The notes under the pieces were generated by a model that saw nothing but the letters and a program-made list of their open reading frames with translations, was not told the origin of the DNA and searched no databases. Both the position numbers and the translations under genes were made by a program. 64,000 nt of DNA from assembly GCF_003711515.1 (NCBI RefSeq), contig NW_021167082.1, positions 1,373,310 through 1,437,309 of the forward strand, read 5' to 3'. This DNA is from Sodiomyces alkalinus F11 (taxonomy: Eukaryota; Ascomycota; Sordariomycetes; Glomerellales; Plectosphaerellaceae). Shown in pieces: positions 44,527 through 55,949 of the stretch; position 1 is the first letter of the stretch; every line of letters starts with the position of its first letter.

Positions 44527-45311
44527 TTATTCGAACGGACTCCTGGGATCCTGCGGATGACAATTCCGAGCCGCCAGGAACGCGGCCACCCTCCACTCTA
44601 ACCTTGACAACTAGTATTCCAATCAGCATGATATAGCGTGGAGCAGAAAGGAGGCTGAAGGGCCACTATACTCACAACACTCTTCTCATTCGGCGCAACC
44701 ACACCGTCCTTCACCCAGAAGCCCCAGCTCCCCATCATGTTGGCCATCATCATGTCGGTGGCCAGTCGATCGCCCACAACCGCAACTTGCGAGGGGTGCG
44801 ACACACCCGTCTCCGGATACTGCTTGAAGTAGTCCATGATGTCCGACCCGCAGCCCGGCTTCTTGGTGGCGTGAGACAGGACGGGTAACCCGGTGGCCTT
44901 TTCAAGCTCCTGCGCGAGAGCGAGGGACCTGTCGTAGCTCGTCGCCCCGGCGGTGTTGGACACGATCAACAGACGACGGCCCGGGTAAGCTGCTTTGAGC
45001 TCTTCGAAGCGTTCCTTTTTGCATGTCGTCAGCACTGTAAGTTACGTTTCCACCAAGATCACAAGCACTTTTGGAGACGTTCAGACGATTACCTCGTAAG
45101 GATGATGCACTTCGTTTGTGTGTGGCTTCGCAAAGCAGTCATCTTTATCTAGCACGACCGCCCTAATGTCTGCTTTTCTATGGCCCTCAAAGGCTTTGTT
45201 CAGGGGAATGGGAAGATCATTGAAGGTTGAGACGGTGTGATGAGGGAGGCACAAGGAAGGTCGAGCGATGAGTTTGAAGATGTTCAGAGTCCCTGACAGG
45301 TTGAGGTTCAT
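44527..45311 (-). CDS. gep4: Mitochondrial phosphatidylglycerophosphate phosphatase Gep4
   Basis: The 213-aa HAD-superfamily enzyme dephosphorylates phosphatidylglycerophosphate to phosphatidylglycerol, a step in cardiolipin synthesis at the mitochondrial inner membrane. It starts MNLNLSGTLNIFKLI, has LCLPHHTVSTFNDLPIPL, the HAD motif I in VVLDKDDCFA (Asp55, Asp57), motif II in LLIVSNTAG and motif III/IV in QVAVVGDRLATDMMMANMMGS. Exons are 45093-45311, 44676-45014 and 44527-44610. Introns are 45015-45092 (acceptor AAAAAG after a CTGAC branch point, chosen because it keeps YE-ERFEEL) and 44611-44675 (GTGAGT...CTAG), giving SVLSRLEWRV and the conserved C-terminal DPRSPFE. Length is normal for the family. 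It is divergent from ORC2 with about 500 bp between starts. Confidence 0.9.
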
Positions 45312-45815
45312 TTTACAGAAAGATCAGGTCAAATTCTGGAAGGACTCCAAGAAGGCATTAGAAACATGACAAAAGTTGAGACGAAATGATGAAAAGAGAT
45401 CAAGGTAATATGATGTTTAGTTACGGGTCGGTCTTTGGGACTGCGTTGATGTTGGTGAGAAGGAGAACAGTGACCACGCGGTTATCGCGGTTATTGGCGT
45501 TTACTGGCGTCTATGGCGGCAATTGAGCTATCACAACTTCAAAAACAACGGCGCCTGTGCTCGGACCGTCTCACGTCTCACCAGGTACGGACTAGGTACT
45601 TGTAGGAGGTACTCTGTAAAAACTGAGGTACGTACCGAATCAGTTCTAGGAATTTGACTTGTCGCGTCTCCCGCGTCCTAATCAACTACCTTAAACCACC
45701 TCCCTTACTCAACTTGAGCCGGCGTCTCTCGAACCACATAACCACATCCTCCACAACTAGACGAGTCTTCTCTAGAGAATCAGCTTCTTGTCAGTCTTAC
45801 TGCCACATCTCCAAT
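45312..45815. other. Divergent promoter between Gep4 and ORC2 genes
   Basis: A 504-bp bidirectional promoter region. The open frame of ORC2 runs upstream to 45654 but that part reads like 5' UTR. No separate exon is seen. Confidence 0.6.
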
Positions 45816-47924
45816 ATGGCACGCCGGAAATCCGACACTGAAGAGACTACCGAGTCTCCAAGTCCTCAGTCCCGACGGAAACGAGCTCGCGATCACGAAG
45901 ACGCCGAAGAGACAGAACCAGATACTCCTTCCAAAAGGAAACGCACCTCAGCCCGGGCCCCGAGTTTCCAAGGGGATTTATACGATGTACCAGAGGAAGA
46001 TGACTCGGTTACCGTGTCAGAGCCTCCTCCCGTCACCGAGACACCCAAGAGGAAACGAGGGAGGCCACCAAAAAATACGAGCACGACCACGAGCACAGTA
46101 TCGGCAGTCTCTGCTGCAGCTGTCCCGGGTCGTACAGCCAATGGAAATGTTAGCAACTCTGCAGAAACTATTGCTTCCACCACTGCATCCACCACTGCAT
46201 CAGTAGTAGAGACGCCCAAGAGGAAACGAGGCAGGCCACCAAAGAACAAGGACGTGCCGACACCCGCAGCCAACCTTACCGCGACGCCATCCAAGCTGCA
46301 ACAACCCCGATTCGAAACACCTTCCAAGGCCACAGGCCCCAATGCCTTCACTCCGCGGAAAAGAGCGGCCGTCGACCGATCTGCCAAGCGTAAAAGTGCA
46401 AGGGCCCTCATTGAGCGAGCTGTCAGAGACGACGTGAGCGACGACGAAAACGAAGACGGTCTCGTGCGAGAAATTTACGAGTCGAGCGACGACGACGACG
46501 ACGACGAAAACGAGGACGAGGATCAAAACGAGGGAGATGTCGCGGAAGCCCAAACTCCTTCCAAAACGCCGTCGCGCCGCGGTAGGAAGCCCAAGGCCCG
46601 ATCACCGACTCCGCCGCGCGACCTCCCGCCCCACGAGCTATACTTCTTGCACAATAAGCCCGGCCGCCCCAGAACATCCAACAACACCTTGGCCTCTCTC
46701 GACCTGCTGACCCACGAGGAGTACTTCTCGCTGCTACGGACCCACCGCGACCACCACGAGGACGACCTCACCTTCCTCCAGTCCCTCCACGAGGCCTCCT
46801 TTCCCCAGTGGTCCTTCGAGCTCTCCCAGGGCTTCAGCCTCTGCCTCTACGGCCAAGGCTCCAAGCGCGCCCTCCTCACCCGATTCGCCGAGCACATCCA
46901 CGCTTCGTCCATCCACCACCGCGACCGGGACCGGGACCGGCACAAACTCGTCATCGTCAACGGCTACGTCCGCTCCCTCGCCCTCCGCGACCTCCTCATC
47001 ACCATAGCCGCCGCCATCGATCCAGACCCAGAATCCGCCTCCACCGCTACCACCGACCCGGACGCCGCCACCGCCACTGCCGCCACCACCGCCACCGCCA
47101 TCCCCCCATCATCGGCCGTGAAGCTCCCCGCCCAACCCCACGCCCTCCTCCACGCCCTCACCGCCCGCCTCACCGCAACCCGTACGACCCTCACCCTCCT
47201 AGTAAACTCCATGGACGCACCCCCCCTCCGCCGCCCCGCCATCCAACACGCCCTCGCCCACCTCGCCTCCCACCCGTCCGTCCGCCTGGTCTGCACCGTC
47301 GACACCCCCGACTTCCCGCTCCTATGGGACGCCGCCCGCCGCGCCGCCTTCAACTTCCTCTTCCACGACGCCACCACCCTCCGCCCGCTGGACGTCGAGC
47401 TCGACCCCGTCGACGACGTCCACGACCTGCTGGGCCGCCGCGCCCGCGCCGTCAACGGGAAAGTCGGCGTCGTCTTCGTGCTGCGCAGCCTGCCCGAGAA
47501 CGCGAAGAGCTTGTTCCGCTTACTCGTTACCGAGGTGCTGCTCGCCATGGATGACGATGGCGGGGGCGGGGATGGTGGGAACGCTTCTTCCTCTTCTTCC
47601 GCCCACTTGCGCGGCAGCGATGCGGAGAACCCGGGCGTGGAGTACAGGATGCTGTATAACAAGGCTGTTGAGGAGTTTATTTGCAGTTCTGAGATGGCGT
47701 TCCGGACTTTGCTGAAAGAGTGTGTTTTTCCCCTCCCTTTTTCCTCTGTCTCTCTCTCTCCCTTTTTTCCCCTTTATCTTTTCTTCCGTTTCTCTAACAT
47801 TCAGTCCAGATTCCATGACCACCAGATCATCACGAGCAAGAAAGATGCCATCGGCACGGAGCTTCTCAGCGTTCCCTTGCGTAGGGAGGAGCTGGAGGCC
47901 ATATTAGAAGAACTGATGACTTGA
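45816..47924 (+). CDS. orc2: Origin recognition complex subunit 2 with AT-hook tail
   Basis: The 672-aa product is the Orc2 subunit of the origin recognition complex that licenses DNA replication. The conserved core starts near residue 270 and includes HEEYFSLLRTHRDHHEDDL, LYGQGSKRALLTRFA and KLVIVNGYVRS. The C-terminal winged-helix region has YRMLYNKAVEEFICSSEMAF and LLKEFHDHQIITSKKD. The N-terminal 265 residues are disordered, charged and carry two near-identical AT-hook motifs (KRKRGRPPKN at about 78-87 and 135-144) plus RRGRKPK at about 254-260. A Glu/Asp-rich block lies at 205-243. Start ATG 45816 is preferred over the upstream in-frame one. One intron at 47720-47809 (donor GTGTGT, acceptor CCAG) removes read-through sequence and restores LLKEFHDHQ. 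Confidence 0.9.
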   Translation: MARRKSDTEETTESPSPQSRRKRARDHEDAEETEPDTPSKRKRTSARAPSFQGDLYDVPEEDDSVTVSEPPPVTETPKRKRGRPPKNTSTTTSTVSAVSAAAVPGRTANGNVSNSAETIASTTASTTASVVETPKRKRGRPPKNKDVPTPAANLTATPSKLQQPRFETPSKATGPNAFTPRKRAAVDRSAKRKSARALIERAVRDDVSDDENEDGLVREIYESSDDDDDDENEDEDQNEGDVAEAQTPSKTPSRRGRKPKARSPTPPRDLPPHELYFLHNKPGRPRTSNNTLASLDLLTHEEYFSLLRTHRDHHEDDLTFLQSLHEASFPQWSFELSQGFSLCLYGQGSKRALLTRFAEHIHASSIHHRDRDRDRHKLVIVNGYVRSLALRDLLITIAAAIDPDPESASTATTDPDAATATAATTATAIPPSSAVKLPAQPHALLHALTARLTATRTTLTLLVNSMDAPPLRRPAIQHALAHLASHPSVRLVCTVDTPDFPLLWDAARRAAFNFLFHDATTLRPLDVELDPVDDVHDLLGRRARAVNGKVGVVFVLRSLPENAKSLFRLLVTEVLLAMDDDGGGGDGGNASSSSSAHLRGSDAENPGVEYRMLYNKAVEEFICSSEMAFRTLLKECVFPLPFSSVSLSPFFPLYLFFRFSNIQSRFHDHQIITSKKDAIGTELLSVPLRREELEAILEELMT

Positions 47925-48229
47925 TGCCGGAAGATAAACGAACAACAAAAGGACTAGACTGTTGGTGAGGTTCCCGTGGAGCCAGATTGCTCCCTGGCTG
48001 ATGATGCTTCGGACCGGCTACATATTTGCGACCTTGAATTAATTATATCATCAAAATGTCCATCCATGCTTTATAGTCAGCTTTCCCATAGCTCCAAGAA
48101 GTGGCCAAGAAGACAGTAAAGAAATCCACCGACCCCCCCAAACGCCGTTCGGTGTCGTTGACCGAGAAGAAATAAAAGTCCCCTTTCCAGTCAGGTCGCC
48201 CGAAGCCCAAGGCCAAAGACCGTAATCGA
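47925..48229. other. Convergent 3' region of ORC2 and dolichol kinase genes
   Basis: This 305-bp stretch between two convergent stops shows no coding content and carries AT-rich sequence near 48040. Confidence 0.6.
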
Positions 48230-51200
48230 CTAAACCCCCAAACTTTTAACGCACGTCCACAGAACAATAGGCACAATCACATTATCATTCCCGCCCGTCA
48301 GCACCGTCTCCGTCAAGCTCGCCATCCCAGCGCACAGGCCCGCATTGCGCGCAGCAGCCGGCCACGCGACCTCCTGCCCGGGAGACACGGCCCATCCGCC
48401 GACGCGCAACCAGGCCGTAGCCGCCATCAGGCCCGCAAACACAGCCACGGCAAAGGCCGCACTGCCCTCGAGGCTCTTCCCCCCGCCCCACAGCCACTTC
48501 CGGTGGCCGTAGCGGCGGCCGATCAGCGAGGCGGCCGCGTCGCCGAGCCCGACGCAGATGACGCCCGACACCATGCTCACCTCGCGTCCCGCCACGTCCC
48601 AACCCGCGAGGGGGTCGTCGTCGTACCCGCCGTTTTCGTGGTCGTAGCCGCCGCCGCCGCCGCCGCCCGAATCGACCCCGGTCCTGGCCCGCCCCGTTCG
48701 AGGCAGCGCGCCGAGGGTGAGCCACAGCGGGATGGCGCAGCCGATGAGGAGGAAGATGTGCGAAATCACGACGGGACCCTTGTAGTCGCGGCCGTCGACG
48801 TACGGGGTGAGGAAGGCCGCAATGGGCCGCGAGAGCGGGGGCAGCTGGCTCGCGCGGAGCAGGTCGAGGACGAGGAAGACGGCGAGGGCGAAGGAGAGCG
48901 CCAAGGCGGCGAAGACGGGATCGACGTAGGTGGCCGGGAGAAGCATGGCGACCATCATGAAGTGGAACACCTTGCGCCTCGTGTCCACCTCGTACTTGGG
49001 GTCCAGACGCACCACCACGACCAGGCCGGAGACGATGACGGTAAGCCAATAGACGCTGATGAGCAGCCTGGTGTTGGCCTCCCCCAAGTCGGCGGTCCGG
49101 ATGTGCTGGACCCACCCCAGCGGGCACGTCTCGGCGCCGAGGTCCCCGTGGTTGTCCGGGAGGCAGATCCAGCGCTCCAAGTTGGCTCTCACGACGCGGA
49201 AGCGGAACCAAGGGAGATTGCCAAACAGGTACCCCAACGCCCAGCCGATCGGCTCACGGCCATTCAAGGCATAGCGACCGATGGATTCCCGGACCAGTTT
49301 GAGGACGATGACGACCATGGCAAGATGCACGTAGGCGGAGTACAACCACTTCCTGACTTTTGCCTCCGTCTCGGTGAACTTGAAAAAAGAGCGCACGCTG
49401 ATGGACGGCTTCCGTTTCTGCCTACCCGAGAAGGTCTGCGTCGTGGATCGTCTGGGTCGGCTGACGGCGGCACGCGGGAACGTACTTGTCCTGGCGAGGA
49501 ACGATCCGTCGGGGGAAGAGGGCCCGTTGGTCTTCACGGCAGAGGAGCTGCCAAACGCGTCATCCGGGGTTCGAATGATCCGGTCAGGGCCGAAAGTGCG
49601 CACCCTCGACGGTCGGGAGAAGGCCCCGTGGGCGGCGGCTTCGTCTTCGGAGTCCCTGGTTTCCGAAGCGCTGTCGTCGGCAAAGGACCTCAAGGACCCG
49701 CTCCTCGATCGTCGAAGAGTAAGCGCCTCTCTGACCAGGGCGAACCATGATTTCCTAGTCATAGGCATGGCCTTCTGGAAGCGCATCCTTGGGACCCTAG
49801 CCAAGGCGATGCCCCATCGTATGACCGGCCCGCAGAACACGAGGACGGAAACGCCTCCGATCCAGAGCAGAACCCGCAAGATGACAGCTTGAGGGGAATA
49901 TGTGAGGAGCAGGAGGTTTATGAGGCCAATGGAAAGCAGTTGAAGCTCTGCGGGGAGCAGACTCGTCATGGTTAGGTAGTGCAAAACAGCCAGGAGAGAT
50001 TGGTGGAGGGGATACAGAAGAACAGCCATCTCGGGGGTCAAGGCCGGTTGCCCTGTAGGGGATGATGGCGCGTATTGGGGCTGCACCTGCGCCTGCTGCG
50101 CCTGCGCCAGTGACAGTGCCATGAACGCCTTTGGCTGGGATGAAGTCAAGTACAGGGGTAGACACGACATGGCCCAATGGACCGTATTAATAAGCTCGTA
50201 GGAACGAGCAGTCGGGATCAGCAGCTTGGGAATGGAGCTAATGCTGAGAATGAGGTTCGGTAGAATGACGGCCGAGTTGTCGACCGATATGAGGAAAGTC
50301 ACCAACATCGTCACGGAGGGTGGGTAGATAATCGGTGCTGGGTCGAAGACGGTAGGGATGGTTATGGGTAGCTGTTTGGAAGGTTGGCGGTGTCGGTAAG
50401 TCCACGCAATGAGGCGGAGGGGGTAAAGGAGCATCAGCGACGCGATCAAGGCGGCGACGAGACGCAGTTCTGCAATATTATATATAAATCAGCACGGGGA
50501 GTCCGGACGAAGGGACTAAAAAGCCCACCCCCCCCCCGCTTGGAACAAGGTGGAGGTGCTCACCTGCACTCCACGCCGTGAGGAAGGGGTTAACGGCGTG
50601 GTTCGACCACAGCATCAGAAACAAGGTCGCGGTGATGGCAAACTCCGCCACGCGGCGCATCAGCTCTTTGAACCGGCGATAGCTGTGCTTCTCCCAGACA
50701 CTGTTCCTGGCTTGCCGCCGCTCATCCTGCCGACCTTCGCCCGGGGGTATAGGCGGGCCGGGCTCGGGTTCTAGAGGTGCAGGTGCTGGCGAGTACGTGG
50801 GCGACGAAGTCCCCGACAGAGGCTCGCTCCGGCCGCGCAGACCCTTACGCAGGCGTACCTTGGGGGCGGGGAGACCCTTCAAGAAGTGTTCATCGTCGGC
50901 TTCGGTACCGCTGCCGCTAGAAGGGGTAGATTCTTTCGCAAACGAAGGGAAGGATGATGCGAGAAGGTCGCCGCTCCCGCCCGTCTTTAGTAGTGCCGTC
51001 GTAACATCTGTCTCTGTCTCTGTCGGGTCGAAGGTGGTGTGTGAGGTGGATGTGCTGGTTGTGTTCGATGTAGCTTCCGGGGTGGATGTGGACCGGTAGA
51101 CGGTGAGACGATGCGCGGCGTAGGCCAAGTCGCGATTGAGGTGGTGGTACGGATGTGGTGACCGGCTCAGGGGCCTCAGCTCGCCAACGTCATCCGTCTC

Positions 51201-51299
51201 AGGACCGGAACCGGAACCGTGACCGGAACCGTGACCGGAACCGTGACCGGAACCGTGACCAGGATCGCGCACGGGTTCGGGATTCAGGTGACTGGGCAT
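48230..51299 (-). CDS. sec59: Dolichol kinase Sec59
   Basis: The 991-aa polytopic ER membrane enzyme uses CTP to phosphorylate dolichol, giving the lipid carrier for N-glycosylation and GPI anchors. The C-terminal 300 residues hold the family core: VDTRRKVFHFMMVAMLLP, then VICVGLGDAAASLIGRRYGHRKW followed by GGGKSLEGSAAF, the CTP-binding region. A Gly-rich insert (48650-48680) separates two helices of the core. The N-terminal half has many hydrophobic helices and a Ser/Arg-rich loop. Two exons (50564-51299, 48230-50469) flank a 94-nt intron (GTGAGC...TTGCAG). The first 60 residues contain a GHGS tandem repeat. The start ATG 51299 is the first that gives a plausible soluble tail; 51443 is an alternative. 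Confidence 0.9.
51211..51262. repeat. 12-nt tandem repeat encoding GHGS units
   Basis: Three perfect and further imperfect copies of a GGAACCGTGACC unit lie inside the first exon of the dolichol kinase gene and encode repeated Gly-His-Gly-Ser. Confidence 0.85.
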
Positions 51300-53361
51300 G
51301 ATTCGAAGCTGGCATTCATGAAAGATGACGAGGGCGGAAGCAGGAGTCGAGAGAGGGTTGGATCGGTGTGGTTGAAAGAAGCCGGCTGTTACATGCGAGT
51401 TGTCGGATTGTTGGTAAGGAGAGAAGGGAGGCGACCGAGCCACGCGTCATCAGGTCATTGTCGTGGTCGTGGTATACGTATGAGGGTATATTATCGGTAT
51501 TGAAGAGTTGTCGTGGTAAAGGTAGGAAAAGAGGAGGAGTCGAAGGTTCGTGAGGTGGTTACGAAGAATGTGAATTGGCAATACAACGTAAGGTACCTTC
51601 CAGTTACCTCCCATCACATGCTGTCCTCCACTGGAAGGCAAAGGGTAAGGTACCTTACTCTTCCTTCGTAAGTCGAGGCCACGATGATAAGGATTGGGCC
51701 TTATCGAAAGGATATTGTGGATCGTTAACATTAGAAACACAGGTACACAAGGTTGATGACATAAGCTAAGTGTGCAAGTTAGCTATTAGGTACCTTAGGT
51801 ACCTTATTAATCACCTCACCCCATGCCGCCGTTGTCATCACTCTGCCACGTACTCCGTAGGTAATACCTACTCCTTAGCAGCGGGCCCATTTGCAAAGCG
51901 GGCCACCAAACCATATTCGGATATACACGTGTAGGTAGCTGTGGACATGACGTCGCTTAAAACGTTTCCGCTTGCAAACACCCAGCACCCACCCAACCTC
52001 TTCTTTCTACTCCGTACTCTGTACGCTGCACGCTATTTGGTTTGCCTCTTGGAAGAAACCAACAAATCCGTCAGAAGAAACATCCCGCTTATCAAGACAA
52101 CTCGGAAAGCACCCGGACCCTCGGGTGCTGCAGGGGTCGTGGGTCGTCTGAAGATTTAGTTGGTGGGATTTCCGATTAAGCGCGACGGTTGACGAAGAGC
52201 ATAATTCATATTAATTACGAATACAACGTAGTCACTCTGTGCAAGCTGTGCAAAGCAAAGAAACGATACGAAGCACTAACGTGGTCGGCGTCGCGTTCGG
52301 CGTTGTCTTAGTCCGGCTTGGTTCGTCCTTCCCTGCTGAGCTGAGATTCTTGCATCATCGTATCGATTTCATGCGGCCGGTTTACCATCCGAACCGTGCA
52401 CGATTGGCTACGAGCGTCCCGCGGCGGTGTGACCCCCAGCCACCGTTTCAGCCTCTCAGCCTCTCAGCCTCTCAGCCTCTCAGCCTCTTAACCTTTCTGT
52501 TGGGTTTGAAAGGGCCTCAAGACAAGACTGCTTTGCCAAGATGTTGTCTTTTGTCCATTATTTGTGTGCATGCCGCTGGCGTCTTGCGATGATGATGTAT
52601 TATTGTATTATTCGTATCCGTAAGGGCCAACTAATTCCCGCCGTCGAGAGAAACTAAAGGAGTTCCACGATAATGGGCGCGGGGGCCACTTCTCGGTCTA
52701 AGCAAAAGCAAAAGCTGGCCCGTATTACAGTAAGGTACCTTAACCTTAGGCTGAGGTACTAAGGTAGGTAAGGTATGTACGTAATCGGTGGATCTCCCAT
52801 CTACAAAGTATGTCTACTTCTTACACGTGTAAAGCGTGCTGCCTGGTAACTAGTATAATGTACCCCTACATCTACACAACTCGTATCTGTACCTTACGCT
52901 TCGGAGCAGTAAGTTAGGTACCTCGCACTACTTTCCCAAGCAGTCGGGCCCGCCCCCTGCTCTCCTGGTCTGGGCCTGATCATCGAAATCTAGTGAGCAG
53001 CATCGGATTTGGACCTCTTTTTATCCTGCTTCACCCTCCATGCTTCTTCTACTTCCCCCCTTCTCCTCATCTTATTACCCAAGCATTTCACCGTCACAGT
53101 GGAACTACTGCGTCGTCCCCTTGTCGCTTGTCCTGTTGCTCCATCCTGAACACGACCATATGATGCAACACCGACGTTAGTCGCTTGTCGCCTTTTCGTT
53201 CCGTTTGCGTCCTCCCTGATCATCCATCTCTTGGCTTTGGAGACTTCCCTCCGGCATTCTCCCAGCTTTTAATTTATTGTTTTCTTTTTTTTTCGTTTCA
53301 TTAAAAACACCAGAGCCCCATCTCTTTACCGACTCGGTTCTCTTCCCTTAGCCTGCTCACC
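51300..53361. other. Divergent intergenic region, no gene supported
   Basis: Two kilobases between the dolichol kinase start and the Ser/Pro-rich protein start. It is dense in dispersed motifs: six AGGTACCT palindromes (51591, 51648, 51788, 51797, 52733, 52916), two TACGGAGTA motifs on the minus strand (51851, 52008), and five tandem CAGCCTCT units at 52449-52488. Open frames are short and unrecognised. Confidence 0.5.
52449..52488. repeat. CAGCCTCT octamer tandem repeat
   Basis: Five perfect tandem units of CAGCCTCT. Confidence 0.9.
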
Positions 53362-55028
53362 ATGGCTCCTCGAACTTCCCACCACGAGAGCCCTCATCTA
53401 GAGGAGGGTCTCACAACCGGAGCGACCGATGAGAAGAGGGCTCTGTTGATTGATGACACCACGAACACCACCCGGTTAGATTCGGATCTCGAATACTCGG
53501 TTTCGCCCCGGAAATCCACTGCCGCAAGGATGAAATCGGCCTGTCGCTTCGTCGCTGCGTTCTTGGTCTGCTTCCTTTTGGCCTTTGGCCTCACATCCGC
53601 CGTCCTGCCCTCATACACAAGCATAAGCACAAGCACAAGCACAAGCACTCATGATGGCCGGCCTGGTGTCCAACAAGTCGGGGCCGATGCCCGGCCACCG
53701 ATGGGATCATGCCAGCACAATCTGCTGCACAGGTTGCTACACGCCTACTTCCCCGAGAGGTTCCGGGATGGGGTCTACCCTTCGGACGAGGATGCTCTTT
53801 CTGCTGTTGCTGCCCATGACCCAGACCTAGCCACGGGCATCGCCCAGCTAGCCAAGCGGCAAGATGCCGGCGGCAGTGGCAACGAGACGGACCCTGTGTC
53901 CGACATCTCTTCCCCATCCCCTATCCCGTCACCTACGGGCCCGGACTCTGATCCTCCCGTCGTCGCTCCGACGTCCGAGGAGCCCATTTCTCCGTCCCCC
54001 ACAGACGACGACTCCCCTACCACCCCCCCACAGCCTCCGTCCACACCGGGCACCACTTCCACACCTGCTCCTCCTCCTCCTTCTCCTCCCCCTCCTCCTT
54101 CTCCTCCTCCTCCTCCTCCTCCTCCTCCCACGTCTGTTTCTCCCCAGCCGCCTCCGCCACCACCACCAGTATCCTCGGATGCCGACGACGACGACGACGA
54201 CGACGACGAACCTGAACCCACCACACCTACCTCGATCAATCCCGGACCCGGACCCTCGCCCACCTCGGTGTCAACATCAGCAGAGCCCTCTGAACCCGGT
54301 ACGTCTCCGTCGGAAGTGCCTTCTACCTCTTTTTCGTCCCCTCAGCCTCCTCCCACTTTCTCTTTTATTACATCGATTACGACGCGTACGTCCGAGACTT
54401 CTCCATTGCTCCCCTCTTCTACGCCCTCTCCCTCTACTACTACTAGTACTGCTACTACTACTCTGATAACGACTGAATCTCTGCCCCGTATGTATGGCCT
54501 CTTGTTGTGGCGCTGCAGTGTCGCCGAATTTTGTATTCCTGCATGCTTTTAGCTGGCCCAGAAAGACCTGCCATCATTTTCCTTTTTTTCCTTTTTTTTC
54601 TTCTTTTTTTTTTGATACTCGGGCGAGAGGCAATGGGATATCCGGAGAATTTTCCTCTCTTCTCTTTCATTCTTCACACATGATTTCTTCCGAGCTTTTA
54701 ATTCGATGCACTAACACTAACGTCAGACATAGAAGATCCGGAGACAAGCCCCAGCCCCTCGGAACCGCCGACGACGATTACCACCACCCCGAGAACGACG
54801 AGGAGCCCTTCTTTAAGCAGCGAGGTGGTGACCACCATGACATCGACCGACGCCGACGGCGGCCTCGTTCTGGTCACGCACACCTCGTACGTGGGCGTCG
54901 AGCCCTCGGCTGATGCCCCCGACGCGGCCCAGACGGCGGATGGCGACCTCCAGGACGACGCCTCACGGCCACGGAACACCGTTTTGACTTGGCTGGCTGT
55001 TGTAGCGGTCGGAATGGCACTCCTTTAA
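53362..55028 (+). CDS. Ser/Pro/Thr-rich membrane or cell-surface protein
   Basis: The 475-aa product has a charged N-terminus, a hydrophobic segment at about 60-80 (FVAAFLVCFLLAFGLTSAVL) that could be a signal anchor, a short conserved-looking part (HNLLHRLLHAYFPERFRDGVYP, about 121-142) ending with a Kex2-like LAKRQ site, then 250 residues of Pro/Ser/Thr-rich sequence with polyproline runs and an Asp run, and a C-terminal hydrophobic stretch (TVLTWLAVVAVGMALL). This layout suggests a heavily O-glycosylated surface protein; the end could be a GPI signal or a second anchor. A 239-nt intron (54488-54726, GTATGT...GTCAG) is longer than usual here and alternative splicing is possible. I recognise no catalytic domain. 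Confidence 0.7.
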
Positions 55029-55949
55029 AGGGGATATGAACAACCAACTTGCGACCACTGTATCAGCAAAAAAAAAAAAAAAAAAAGACTCACGACATGA
55101 CGACATTGTTTTTCCACTCCTTTACATCTCACCAATGGCGTCAAGGAAAATAGAAAGGCTGCATTCGCTAGGGGGCAAAAGCTCGCCACAATTTCAGAGC
55201 GTATTTCTTCGGGCAACAAGACTGGGACGACGGCTTGGGATGGGGTACATATATAAACGTGGCTACGGCCTGGAGGATATAGAATCGGAATGTCGTGGTA
55301 TACCATACGATATCACATGGATGAATACATAGGACCATGATATGACAGGATATATATAATTGACACCCGATCTTCTACTATGCTGGATTCTTCCCCTCTC
55401 TAGAGGTCATGATGTAACCCATACATATTATGATGTCGGTCCAAATAATGAGCAGGAGACGAATGGAGGGGTTCAAAGGAAACCGCTCCCGCGTACCAGT
55501 GAACCACGTAGACTTCCTCTGGGGCACGTACTGAGCCTTCCTGCATGGATGCGCAAGCAGGTAAGCTTAATCGGCGCCCGTGTAGTTGGGAGTCGAATAC
55601 CAACGCAAGACCACGTTATCCAGTTGTTGAATATATGAGAAATAATGTGGCGTGCACACGTAGGAGAAGCTTAATGGGAGGGAAGGGAAGAAAAAAAAGG
55701 AGGGGGATATCGCCTGTGAGAACGACAAAAATGGAGAATATTTATCCCAATGAAACCGGAGGGTATGTAAGTAAACCACCGACGCCGATCCACCAACGCC
55801 TCGTTTTATCCCTCCCTCCCTTCTTCACAGCCAACTTGCCACCTGTCGCTAAACGAGAGAAAAAGAGCCTCGGCAAGACTCGAAGCCAGGGAACCACGCA
55901 TAGAATCGTGCACATCCAGCTGCCGACGTGCCTGGCTGAGCTGAGCTCG
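55029..55949. other. Convergent 3' intergenic region
   Basis: This 921-bp stretch lies between two convergent stops. It has a poly-A run near 55071 soon after the first stop. I tested 55560-55640 for a tRNA and rejected it. No exon is supported. Confidence 0.5.

Noticed and set aside
55560..55640. tRNA-like T-arm sequence (TTGGGAGTCGAATACCAA)
   Set aside because: The loop is too long, there is no A box at the right distance on either strand, and acceptor ends do not pair.
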